A stretch of 64,000 nt of DNA from Chloroflexi bacterium TSY (lineage in GTDB: Bacteria > Chloroflexota > Anaerolineae > Caldilineales > Caldilineaceae): the NCBI GenBank assembly GCA_019217005.1, contig JAHBNG010000034.1, positions 66,854-130,853 on the forward strand, written 5' to 3'. Below, in pieces: positions 39,585 through 48,197 of the stretch; the stretch's first letter is position 1, and every line of letters starts with the position of its first letter. Both the position numbers and the translations under genes were made by a program. The notes under the pieces were generated by a model. That model was not told where the DNA came from, ran no database searches, and worked only from the letters and a program-made list of their open reading frames with translations.

Positions 39585-39805
39585 CTGGTGATTGGTTGCT
39601 GGCTGCTAGTAATATCTCACCAACTCAATGGCATTCAGTTAAACGTTTCCGTGTAGCAAGTATTCAGTGGTCGGTAAGTCAATGACCAAATATCGATTCA
39701 CCAAATATTGACCCACTGCCTACTGCGAACTTAATGACATTGACAACCAGCAACCAACAGCCAACAACCAGCAACCAACAGCCAGCTACTAGCAACCAAC
39801 TACCA
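39585..39805. repeat. CAACCAACAGC-type low-complexity inverted tracts
   Basis: Left tract GTTGCTGGTGATTGGTTGCT and right tract of repeated CAGCAACCAACAGCCAACAA units are complementary, so this 160-bp gap can fold. Because the right tract stays open it adds a spurious TSNQQP-rich extension to the downstream permease frame. Confidence 0.6.
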
Positions 39806-39808
39806 ATT

Positions 39809-40729
39809 ATGGCACAGTCACAGGCCTTGAGCCACGCCGTTCCAAAAACGGAAAGATCGGGAATTCGTTGGCAGCGATATGAGGGATATCTGTTTGTTGC
39901 ACCGTTACTCATTGGAATCGTTGCGTTCATCTTTCTCCCAATTGCTGCCTCGCTCTACATGAGCTTCAACAAGTGGGATATGGTCAGTCCTGCCGAACTG
40001 GTTGGGCTGAAAAACTACACGCGCCTGGTCAATCGCGATCGGCTGTTCTGGACAGTCTTGAAGAATACGTTTAGATATGCGGGGTGGATCATCGTGCCCT
40101 CGGTGGTGTTTCCCTTGCTATTGGCTGCCTTGTTAGACCGACCGATCAGACTAAGGTCCCTCTACCGACTTGCCTTCTTTTTACCGTTGGTTACCTCTGT
40201 CGTCGCTGTGGGGCTGATGTTCCGGTGGTTATATGACGGAGAGTTTGGCTTTATCAACTATGCTCTCTCGTGGGTGGGCATTGACGGCCCCAATTGGCTC
40301 GTGGATCCCGCGTGGGCAATGCCCGCAGTGGCGATGGTGACGGTTTGGCAGGGTTTGGGATACAATATGGTCCTCTATCTGGCTGGACTTCAGGGAATTC
40401 CCGATCATTTATACGAGGCTGCCACGATCGATGGTGCGGGTGCATTGAGTCGCTTCTTCAAAATCACTATTCCATTGCTGACGCCCACCATGTTCTTCAT
40501 CCTAGTCATGAGCGTGATTGGCACATTCCAAACCTTTGGTTTGATTTATGTCATGACGCAAGGCGGGCCGGTCAACTCCACCAATGTCTATATCTATTAC
40601 CTCTGGCAGATGGCCTTCGGCAGTTCCAAGATGGGGTATGCGTCGGCCATGGCCTGGATTCTGGCGCTGATCATCTTCACAATCACCATGATTCAGGTGC
40701 GACTGGCGAGAATGTGGGTACATTATTAA
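39809..40729 (+). CDS. ABC sugar transporter permease (MalF/UgpA-like)
   Basis: About 306 residues with six helices. It starts MAQSQALSHAVPKTERSGIR; earlier in-frame ATG at 39734 only reads the repeat tract. The EAA coupling loop is IPDHLYEAATIDGAGALSRF. The first helix is FVAPLLIGIVAFIFLPIAAS. It forms the transmembrane channel with the next permease. Confidence 0.9.
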   Translation: MAQSQALSHAVPKTERSGIRWQRYEGYLFVAPLLIGIVAFIFLPIAASLYMSFNKWDMVSPAELVGLKNYTRLVNRDRLFWTVLKNTFRYAGWIIVPSVVFPLLLAALLDRPIRLRSLYRLAFFLPLVTSVVAVGLMFRWLYDGEFGFINYALSWVGIDGPNWLVDPAWAMPAVAMVTVWQGLGYNMVLYLAGLQGIPDHLYEAATIDGAGALSRFFKITIPLLTPTMFFILVMSVIGTFQTFGLIYVMTQGGPVNSTNVYIYYLWQMAFGSSKMGYASAMAWILALIIFTITMIQVRLARMWVHY

Positions 40730-40808
40730 AAGGGTTGAAAAGTTGCAGAGTGGCAAGGTTGCAGGGCGTCAGTGACCTTTCAATGTTCTTATATGACCAA
40801 GAAAAACG

Positions 40809-41690
40809 ATGCAAACAGTTTCACAGTTACGCTCGGTGCACTCCGATCGAGGGTTGAGCCGCAAACAACATCAGAGACTGGAGAGTACAGTCGTCCATGT
40901 TTTGCTGGTTGTGCTTGCATTTGCAGCCTTGGCTCCTTTTTGGTGGATGGTCTCTACCTCATTCAAGACCGAATTCGAAGCATTCCAGTTTCCGCCAACC
41001 TGGATTCCGGTTGAACCGACCCTAGAATCTTATAGCGATCTCTTCCTCGATCAACCCTTTGGGTTATTCTTCTATAATAGTATCAAGATCGCGGTCTTAA
41101 GCGTAGGCGGTCAGCTCTTTACTTCTTCGCTCGCAGCCTTCGCCTTTGCCCGACTCGATTTTCCCGGTAAGAACGTTCTCTTTGTCATCGTTCTGTCGAC
41201 CATGATGGTTCCCTATGCGGTCACGGTTATCCCGCTCTACATTATCATGCACCGCATCAATTGGGTCAACACCCATCTCCCTCTGATCGTACCAGCCATG
41301 CTCAGCTCTGCCTATGGCACATTTCTGCTCCGCCAATTTATGTTTTCGCTGCCCGTCGAATTGGAGGATGCCGCACGGATCGATGGCTGCAGTTCCTTTG
41401 GCATCTATTGGCGCATTGCTTTACCTCTCATGAAGCCTGCCCTAGCCACTTTGGGCGTTTTCGCCTTTATGGCTTCCTGGAATAATTTCTTCGGGCCATT
41501 CATCTTTCTGGACCGTAAGCATCTCTTTACAGTCCAATTGGGCGCGGCCCTCGTACAACGTCAGTGGTATACCAGTTGGCCCCGATTGATGGCGGGCTCG
41601 GTTGTGGTCACTTTGCCCGTTCTGCTGATTTTTTTGTTGCTACAACGTTACTTTGTCCGAGGCATCTCTTTGACCGGCATCAAGGGCTGA
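40809..41690 (+). CDS. ABC sugar transporter permease (MalG/UgpE-like)
   Basis: 293 residues with helix 1 VVHVLLVVLAFAALAPFWWM and the EAA loop LPVELEDAARIDGCSSFGIY, ending YFVRGISLTGIKG, the usual MalG-type C-terminus. It is the partner of the upstream permease; a 79-bp gap separates them. Confidence 0.92.
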   Translation: MQTVSQLRSVHSDRGLSRKQHQRLESTVVHVLLVVLAFAALAPFWWMVSTSFKTEFEAFQFPPTWIPVEPTLESYSDLFLDQPFGLFFYNSIKIAVLSVGGQLFTSSLAAFAFARLDFPGKNVLFVIVLSTMMVPYAVTVIPLYIIMHRINWVNTHLPLIVPAMLSSAYGTFLLRQFMFSLPVELEDAARIDGCSSFGIYWRIALPLMKPALATLGVFAFMASWNNFFGPFIFLDRKHLFTVQLGAALVQRQWYTSWPRLMAGSVVVTLPVLLIFLLLQRYFVRGISLTGIKG

Positions 41691-41727
41691 TATATCCAGA
41701 TATAATCTTAATATAATATCAAAGAAT

Positions 41728-42023
41728 GTGTACCACAAAGTGTGTAAATGAACACTACTTAGTCAGAGAACCGCCGCATTTACATACTCAGTAGATCCAA
41801 ATTTGGCGTTTTTGGCTATTTTCAGTCGAGATTGCAGGGATTTTGGAGTCATTTATTCAGATTTCGGTTACAGAAAACAACCTATTTCATATCTGAAAAT
41901 CGCCCAAATCTAACGCAAAAACTAGATATCGACCGGCAAATTTGTATTTATGTCAACTGTTTAGCCAGAATTCTCTCTCTAAACCTGAAATTTGGATCTA
42001 CTGATACTTTGGGACACACTCCC
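41728..42023. repeat. Foldback element epsilon, copy 2, interrupted by MITE alpha
   Basis: GTGTACCACAAAGTGTG at the left pairs with CTTTGGGACACACTCCCT at the right, matching 24160-24235 in inverse orientation once the 215-bp insert is removed. Confidence 0.65.
41789..42003 (+). mobile_element. MITE-like element alpha, copy 2 (215 bp)
   Basis: Same ends as 7894-8108 (CAGTAGATCC...GGATCTACTG). The duplication ATACT is at 41784-41788 and 42004-42008. It is inserted inside element epsilon, so it is the younger of the two. Confidence 0.9.
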
Positions 42024-42135
42024 TAATCAATTCATATAAGAACCTATCCGAACAGTGGTTGTGAGTCCAACCAGCTTCGCTAGCTGAATGCTTCGGCACA
42101 GAACTTTTCGGATAAGCACTAAGTGGGAATCAATT

Positions 42136-43212
42136 ATGACATATAAATGTATCCAAGTAGGTACTGGTGGCCAAGGTCGTGGCTGGTGCGCAAGATTTTT
42201 GCCGCCCAATATTGAAGATGGGTTGATCGAAGTTGTGGCAGCAGTTGATGTAAATGAAGAGGCTCTAGTCAACGCCCAGGAGCATCTGGGTCTGCCGCCA
42301 GAGAAGTGTTATACAGACATCAACCAAGCCTTTGCCGAAAATCCTGCTGACTTTTGTACGGTGGTAACGCCGCCGGCTTACCACGAATCGGTGGTCGACG
42401 CGGCTTTGGCCCACGATCTGCATATCCTCTCTGAAAAACCAATTGCCGACACCCTTGAAGCATCTGTGCGTATTGCTGAAAAGGTCAAGGTGGCGGGTAA
42501 GAAGATGGGCGTGACGATGAGTCATCGCTTTGATCAGGACAAGACGACGCTGCGACGAGAGTTGCGCTCGGGTCGTAACGGGACCATCGACTATCTTGTT
42601 TCTCGATTTACCTGCAACATGCGGAACTTTGGAGATTGGGGTGCTCATTTTCGCCACACGATGGAGGATGCATTGATGATCGAAGGATCTGTGCATCATC
42701 TGGATATTCTAGCCGATTTGGCCGGTGCAAAGTGTGATACCCTCTATGCGCAGACATGGAATCCCACATGGGGCGAATATGGCGGTGATTCCCAAGGACT
42801 CGTGACGATGCACTTTGAAAATGGTGTACGCGCTTTCTACGAAGGAGCCAAAACCAACTCTGTCGGACTCAATGGCTGGGCTCAAGAGTATGTACGCGCG
42901 GAATGCGAACATGCGACGTTGATTATGGATCGTCGGCGTGTCGAACGACATCCATACGAAGGCGGGCGTATCTACAAACGCGAAGGGGAAGGTATAGAGA
43001 TTCCGCCGTTGGAACAACCCAAATGGATGAACACTTGGCTCGTGGAGCAATTTGTGCACTGGTTGGATGGTGGTCCCATGATGGAAACCAATATCGAGGA
43101 CAATTTACAGTCAGTGGCACTCATTTTTGCTGCAATTGAAAGTAGTCGGTCGGGGCGACCAGTGAAGGTGCAAGGGTTGTTAGAGCAGACGCGAGCAGAG
43201 GTGAAGGACTGA
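42136..43212 (+). CDS. Gfo/Idh/MocA family oxidoreductase
   Basis: 358 residues. Rossmann start KCIQVGTGGQGRGWCARFLP, then DFCTVVTPPAYHESVVDAA and LHILSEKPIADTLEASVRIA (EKP motif with the catalytic-region Lys). Later DALMIEGSVHHLDILADLAG (HxxD-like H-H-L-D). It is a soluble NAD(P)-dependent sugar or cyclitol dehydrogenase. An earlier in-frame start (42088) was rejected because the conserved fold begins at 42136. The next gene's ATG overlaps the stop by one base, so they are coupled. Confidence 0.9.
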   Translation: MTYKCIQVGTGGQGRGWCARFLPPNIEDGLIEVVAAVDVNEEALVNAQEHLGLPPEKCYTDINQAFAENPADFCTVVTPPAYHESVVDAALAHDLHILSEKPIADTLEASVRIAEKVKVAGKKMGVTMSHRFDQDKTTLRRELRSGRNGTIDYLVSRFTCNMRNFGDWGAHFRHTMEDALMIEGSVHHLDILADLAGAKCDTLYAQTWNPTWGEYGGDSQGLVTMHFENGVRAFYEGAKTNSVGLNGWAQEYVRAECEHATLIMDRRRVERHPYEGGRIYKREGEGIEIPPLEQPKWMNTWLVEQFVHWLDGGPMMETNIEDNLQSVALIFAAIESSRSGRPVKVQGLLEQTRAEVKD

Positions 43213-44267
43213 TGAAAATTTTGATTACTGGTGGTACTGGTCGGATTGGTGCAAATCTTGCACAACAGCTTTTGGCAAAAGGACATCGAATCCGCAGTTT
43301 TGTGTATCTTGGTGATGCGAGTCGTGCCAATAAGCTAGATGGGTTTGAAAATGTCGAAACTGTGAAAGGTGACTTGCGCAATTTTGATGATGTTAAACGG
43401 GCAACGGAGGGCGTCGATGCGATCGTTCACCTGGCCGCAGCTTTCGGCGGTCCATTCGACAATCGTCAATATCTGGATATCAATGCAATGGGCACGCTTA
43501 ATATTCTTGAGTGTATCCGCGAAGGGTTGCCCAAACTGCACCGATTGGTCTATGCATGTACCGAAGCTGTTTACTGGAAGCTGGGCGAACATGGACGATA
43601 TTTCGAAAAACCGATCACCGAGGAGATGGTTGCCAAACGCCATCACATGCCCTATTTTCTTACGAAATGGATCGGTGAAGAACTGTGTATGACCTATCAT
43701 CTTCAATATGATGTTCCTACCACTGTTTTTCGCTTTTCAACCGTAATCGAGCCGAGCGAATTTCTAGATGAAGAAGGGCTGCCGCGACGTTTCTTCCTGA
43801 ACACGGCAATCAAGCAGTGGGAACAATATACAACCGCGGATGCAACAGAACAGGAGATATTGGACGAGCTTCTGGCACTTCGAAGTGATGAAGAGAAGCT
43901 TTTACTGGCAAAGAATCCAAATGGTGTGCCACACTCACAACAATTTGCCGACGTGCGGGATATTGTCGATGGATTGGTCTTGGGATTGGAGAAAGATGCA
44001 GCGGTAGGTGAAGAATTTACCCTTGCTGGTCCTGCTATCTTTGATTGGAGTGAAATCATCCCCTATCTTTCTGAACGGTACAATATCCCATATGTCGAGG
44101 CTCGTTTACCTTACAAAAACTATTTTACGCTTGACTTGAGCAAGATTCGGAATATGCTGGGACACGACCCAAAGTACGATTTCTATGGTATTTTGGAAAC
44201 AGCGGAGGCAATGCGACGGGGTGAGACAACTGATGTAATTCCAACAGGGGTACGATGGGGTACTTAA
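43212..44267 (+). CDS. NAD-dependent epimerase/dehydratase
   Basis: 351 residues, extended short-chain dehydrogenase. Starts MKILITGGTGRIGANLAQQL (TGxxGxxG), with KGDLRNFDDV, VDAIVHLAA and VYACTEAVYW. The usual YxxxK appears as MPYFLTKWIGEEL (Y...K). Acts on a sugar or nucleotide sugar and probably works with the upstream Gfo/Idh enzyme on the imported substrate. Confidence 0.88.
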   Translation: MKILITGGTGRIGANLAQQLLAKGHRIRSFVYLGDASRANKLDGFENVETVKGDLRNFDDVKRATEGVDAIVHLAAAFGGPFDNRQYLDINAMGTLNILECIREGLPKLHRLVYACTEAVYWKLGEHGRYFEKPITEEMVAKRHHMPYFLTKWIGEELCMTYHLQYDVPTTVFRFSTVIEPSEFLDEEGLPRRFFLNTAIKQWEQYTTADATEQEILDELLALRSDEEKLLLAKNPNGVPHSQQFADVRDIVDGLVLGLEKDAAVGEEFTLAGPAIFDWSEIIPYLSERYNIPYVEARLPYKNYFTLDLSKIRNMLGHDPKYDFYGILETAEAMRRGETTDVIPTGVRWGT

Positions 44268-44357
44268 GGTTTAAGGATAGACGAAATGCCGTTCGAAAAG
44301 TCCAGTAGCCACACCCCTTAACTTCGAACAATCGTCTCTCGACAGAAAAGAATCCCA

Positions 44358-44436
44358 GGTAGTATGCCAAATTGTGGGCAAATTCAATTTCTCTCTGACA
44401 GAGATCGGCAATTTACACAATTTGTGCTATACCACC
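44358..44436. repeat. Foldback element theta, copy 2 (79 bp)
   Basis: GGTAGTATGCCAAATTGTG with CACAATTTGTGCTATACCACC; same length as 35128-35206. It lies between the epimerase and the converging lipoprotein gene, where it could act as a terminator. Nothing else was seen in 44268-44531. Confidence 0.65.
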
Positions 44437-44531
44437 GAATCTAATTGTCTAAAGTTTAAGGGGTGTCACTTTAAGGAAGAAGGACCCATCGTCAAGCTTC
44501 CTTCTTCCTTAGCCTTAGTCTTGGCCTCTTC

Positions 44532-45518
44532 CTATTCAGAAGCCGCTGGTATGGTCACGCCAAAATTTAATCCGGGAATACCAAAAATGGGTTGCATCAT
44601 GCCAAGCATGGCACCCATATCTGTACCACCACTATCGTCATCGCCTTCCAACATAATGCCGACCATCTGTAACATAGCAGACAGCTCTCGACTGTTGTTC
44701 CATTGAATAAAGGGGAGCGTATTGCCATTGATTGTCAACAAGAGACCATTGCCAACAATTGCGATATTGACGCTCTCAATTCCTTGTTCCATTAAACTCT
44801 CGATTGTCTCGGGTGGTTGCTCAAGCTGATCCCAAGGAATTGGAATCATGCCGAGCATAAACTGCGCAATGCCTTGAATCTCGAACTTACCAGACGTGTC
44901 ATAGACCAACATTGGTGCGAGAGTTGGTTGCGTGTTGCGTGCTGCATCAAAGAGCGATTTGGCTTTGTTTACATCCAAGATGGCTCGGTCGCTTGGTCTG
45001 AGAGCAATTTCGGATTGCCCCGCTCTAACAGGCATCTTGAGCGTGATTCCAACGCCTAAGTTTGTGATGATTGGCAACAGCCCGGTCAACATACTTGCAT
45101 CTGTGCCAAATAGATCCAATGTTTGAGCAAGTGCGTCGATCGATTGTTCATCCCAAATCAAAGAAGGGAGTGCATTTCCGTTCATATAGATACGCAGTCC
45201 ACCAGGATGCTTATCGATTTGGATATGTTGGATATTGTTGTCCAACATTGTCTGGATTGTCTCTTCCGAAAGAGAGAGAGATGAAAGATCTGTGCCAAGT
45301 ATATCACCTAACTCAGAAACGGGTGTCCCAAAGAGGCTGGCTTCGCCAGTTTCGTCATATTCGACAAGAAAAGCGGCCATATCTAGATATGCCACATCGT
45401 CATCGGATGAATCGACAACGGTACCAGCTCCAACGCGTGGAGCACAGCCAGACAAAACAAGGATCGCAACCAACAGGGGGATCAATAGGGAAAATCGACG
45501 TCTATCATGCATAGTCAT
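44532..45518 (-). CDS. Lipoprotein with internal duplication, unknown
   Basis: 328 residues from MTMHDRRRFSLLIPLLVAIL with lipobox VLSGCAP. Two related halves are visible: ETIQTMLDNNIQHIQI...GLRIYMNGNALPSLIWDEQS and ETIESLMEQGIESVNI...GLLLTINGNTLPFIQWNNSR, each followed by a Met/Gly/Ile-rich helix. GGAAG precedes the ATG; an in-frame start at 45566 is less likely. No family was recognised; outer-surface lipid anchoring is inferred. Confidence 0.65.
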   Translation of the reverse strand: MTMHDRRRFSLLIPLLVAILVLSGCAPRVGAGTVVDSSDDDVAYLDMAAFLVEYDETGEASLFGTPVSELGDILGTDLSSLSLSEETIQTMLDNNIQHIQIDKHPGGLRIYMNGNALPSLIWDEQSIDALAQTLDLFGTDASMLTGLLPIITNLGVGITLKMPVRAGQSEIALRPSDRAILDVNKAKSLFDAARNTQPTLAPMLVYDTSGKFEIQGIAQFMLGMIPIPWDQLEQPPETIESLMEQGIESVNIAIVGNGLLLTINGNTLPFIQWNNSRELSAMLQMVGIMLEGDDDSGGTDMGAMLGMMQPIFGIPGLNFGVTIPAASE

Positions 45519-45662
45519 GACATCACTTCCTTCTGTTGTTGAATAATTGGGGTGCTCATCTCCCAAATCTTGGATATGGAATGTATGGATGGGTCTTGAG
45601 TTTCCTTAGTTTACTTTGAAACGCCCGTTCTTGCCAAAAAACCATCTGACAAACTACTGCGA

Positions 45663-46229
45663 CTACGACAGCCCCATCAATTCATCAAATTTCTGACGCA
45701 CTTCTTGTATATCTTGCCACATGAGAGATTTTGGCGATCCGGGCTGTTTTGATGGATTGCGCAAAAGATAGGCGGGATGGAAGATCGGCATGACCCAACG
45801 ACCGTCAATTTCGTGCCATTGCCCACGCATCTTAGTAATTCCAATTTTGTTTTCGTTCAGCACTGATTGCATTGAAACAGCGCCTGTCAATAGCATGATT
45901 TTCGGATCAATCAGCCGAATAATCTGCATAAGATAGGGCTTGTAGTAGGCAATCTCATCAGCATTGGGCTTGCGGACTGAACGACCATCAACCCCTGGTG
46001 GCATTCGATAAACCGAGTTCGTCACAAAGACATCTCGTTCGGAATCAAACCCAACAGATTCCAGAATTTGATCGAGAAGCTTACCTGATGGTCCCACAAA
46101 TGGTTTCCCTTGTCGGTTTTCTTGTGGTCCTGGCGCTTCTCCGATCACCATCAACTTGGCAGCTGGATTTCCTCGATAAATGACCATATTTGTGCCTGCA
46201 TCGTAAAGCGGATCGTCTGTCAAAGCCAT
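45663..46229 (-). CDS. Uracil-DNA glycosylase, family 4/5-like
   Basis: 188 residues with motif A GEAPGPQENRQGKPFVGPSG and motif B HPAYLLRNPS. Removes uracil from DNA for base excision repair. Family 4 enzymes normally carry four Cys for a 4Fe-4S cluster; here no Cys is present (for example TNSVYRMPPG where CRPPG is usual). The N-terminus may be shortened because IS zeta copy 2 begins 12 bp upstream, which also removed the native promoter. Confidence 0.85.
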   Translation of the reverse strand: MALTDDPLYDAGTNMVIYRGNPAAKLMVIGEAPGPQENRQGKPFVGPSGKLLDQILESVGFDSERDVFVTNSVYRMPPGVDGRSVRKPNADEIAYYKPYLMQIIRLIDPKIMLLTGAVSMQSVLNENKIGITKMRGQWHEIDGRWVMPIFHPAYLLRNPSKQPGSPKSLMWQDIQEVRQKFDELMGLS

Positions 46230-47586
46230 TAGTGCTTGGACTTTACTTTCTGGTAAAAGAAAAGAGATGAGGTGAGAAATGTGACAAAAAGCGGTTAGCA
46301 GTTCATCCTAAAGGTAGAGAACCCAAAAAGGAGGAAGGAATGCTAACCGCGCCAGAAATAACTATAGCAGTACTGATGAATGTATTGCAAGTAACGCCGA
46401 TGGGAACAAACGTAAATGTAATGCGTCTGATGTGGGCAATGCTGAATGGGTCGTTTCTGAAAAGTCGAGGAGCAATCCATAGCGCATTGAAAGAAAGCGG
46501 GTTTGAAGATGAGGAGCTCCGGCGAAGCTGGTGGAGCTTTCGATATGGATCATGGGATATCACAAGTCTGCTGGGGTCGTGGCAAGAAGAAGTGGAAAGG
46601 GAATGGGAGGCAAAAAAGTTAGAAGAGTACCGAGTGAAAAGCATAGATATCACAGGGTTCTGGCGACCGAAGCTGCAAGGAAAGTGAACCGACTCTATAA
46701 CTCAACGCGCTCATCTTTGGAGTGATGATAAGCTCGGGGAGATAGGCGGGAAGCGAGTGCCACTGCTCAAGGCAATCATGAGATGCACGGTTGGAACAAA
46801 GGAAAGTGAGTTTCGGAAAAGCTGCTGACAGAGACGAAGAAATCACTGGAGTCAGACGAAGTGGCGGTGGTCGATGCCGGGTTTACAATCAGAGAAATGC
46901 TAGAAAGCGGCATAGACCGATTTGTCCTGCGGGAAGCCATTAACTGCACAGTGCGCCGCAATGAGTTCCCCAAACGCAAAGAAAAGGCAGACCACCTGAA
47001 TATGGTGATATTGTGCGTCCGCTCTCTCGCAGGGAAAGCGACTCGAGGCTACAACTCCGGACTCGTCTGGTCGCTTTCTCTATAGTGGTCGCCTGATTTG
47101 CTATCAAGCATGGCACAATCTCGTCCCCAGAACAACCAAGGTCGATACAGCCAACCGTACCTACTCGATTTACGTCATTCAGGATCCGGCCTACAACACA
47201 CCTTTGGTTTTGGCGACCGTTATGACTTTGCAGCCTGAAACCATTTATCTTGTCTCCTGGAACGCTGGCCTGTTGAACATCCCCCCTTGGCTTCCAAGCA
47301 GATGATTGGCTTACATCGTCAATTTGTTCATGCCGATGAGGCTTGTTTCCGCTTACCTGAACTGGGGCTGCTTGCTGGCAATCTTCTTTCCCATTTAGCC
47401 GCTTCTCTTCCTCCCATACCGACTGGCTACTGGGATCGAGAGCCTCAATCCACTCCCGGCAGGCTGCGCCGTGTTCTCTCGAGTGCTCTTTTTCCAACTC
47501 CTGACCAACTCGACCCTGACTTTCGGAAAAAGGCCTCGGTTTCAGGGGTGGTTCATTTTAGGCGGACAATTAGGTTTACATTTTTG

Positions 47587-47904
47587 GGGGTGGTTCATTT
47601 TAGCTGGATAGATAGGTTTACACTTTTAGGGGTGGTTCATTTTAGGCGGACAATTAGGTTTACATTTTTGCAAAGAGAAAAGATGTTTATATTTTCTAAT
47701 TTGAGCCATGCTCAGGCAGAAAATGACCTCATATAGATTTTTGTCTATGTATCAAAAGTGTAAACCTAATTCTGAACCACCCCCACTTTTAGAAACAGAA
47801 AGAACGTTTATATTCTCTGATTTCGCCGGTTCTCAGAGAGAAAACGGTCTCATATAGATTTTTGTCTATATATCAAAAGTGTAAACCTAATTTTGAACCA
47901 CCCC
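47587..47904 (+). mobile_element. MITE beta subtype A, middle of the nest
   Basis: Inserted after base 42 of the outer copy; duplication CATTTTTG at 47579-47586 and 47905-47912. The 318-bp span equals two 155-bp elements plus 8. Confidence 0.95.
47629..47783 (+). mobile_element. MITE beta subtype B, innermost (155 bp)
   Basis: Inserted after base 42 of the middle copy; duplication CACTTTTA at 47621-47628 and 47784-47791. This is the youngest insertion at this site. Confidence 0.95.
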
Positions 47905-48197
47905 CATTTTTGCAAAGAGAAAAGATGTTTATATTTTCTAATTTGAGCCATGCTCAGGCAGAAAATGACCTCATATAGATTTTTGTCTATGTATCAAAAG
48001 TGTAAACCTAATTCTGAACCACCCCCGGTTTCACACCATTTACCTAAAGGCGTTCTCGCTCATCGCCGCCTCAATGCCGCTGCTTAAACTAGCCGAGCAC
48101 TATTTTTACATTTTATCCCGTTTTTTCAGGGTGGATTCTTTTTTCCGCCCCTTTCGGTTTGCCCTTTGTCACTCAAGCCTTTACCAGAAAGTAAAGA

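Larger units (their letters stand above)
47545..48025 (+). mobile_element. MITE beta subtype B, outermost of the nest
   Basis: Starts GGGGTGGTTCATTTTAGGCG and ends TAATTCTGAACCACCCC, with 8-bp duplication CGGTTTCA (47537-47544 and 48026-48033). The 481-bp span equals three 155-bp elements plus two 8-bp duplications. Confidence 0.95.
46340..48086 (+). pseudogene. DDE transposase of IS zeta copy 2, frameshifted and interrupted
   Basis: Same protein pieces as copy 1 (MLTAPEITIAVLMNVLQ, SIDITGFWRPKLQGK, VVDAGFTIREML, GLHRQFVHADEACFRLPE), in several frames. The C-terminal part is broken by the MITE nest after KKASVS. Small differences from copy 1 (a missing RALP stretch, a shift after SEFRK) show independent decay. 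Confidence 0.75.
46241..48196 (+). mobile_element. IS zeta, copy 2, containing a three-deep MITE nest
   Basis: Same ends as 24750-26246 (CTTTACTTTCTGGTAAA), opposite orientation. Without the 481-bp nest it would be about 1.47 kb. It cuts off the 5' end of the NB-ARC/TPR gene to its right. Confidence 0.88.

Noticed and set aside
39734..39808. Permease N-terminal extension rich in TSNQQP
   Set aside because: It is translation of an intergenic repeat tract; the conserved protein starts at 39809.
47545..48025. CRISPR-like array of repeats
   Set aside because: The repeated blocks are nested inverted-repeat elements with target duplications, not direct repeats with unique spacers; no cas genes are present.
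24750..48196. A functional 23-kb composite transposon
   Set aside because: Both IS zeta transposases are frameshifted and the outer flanks share no target duplication, so only an inverted IS pair can be claimed.
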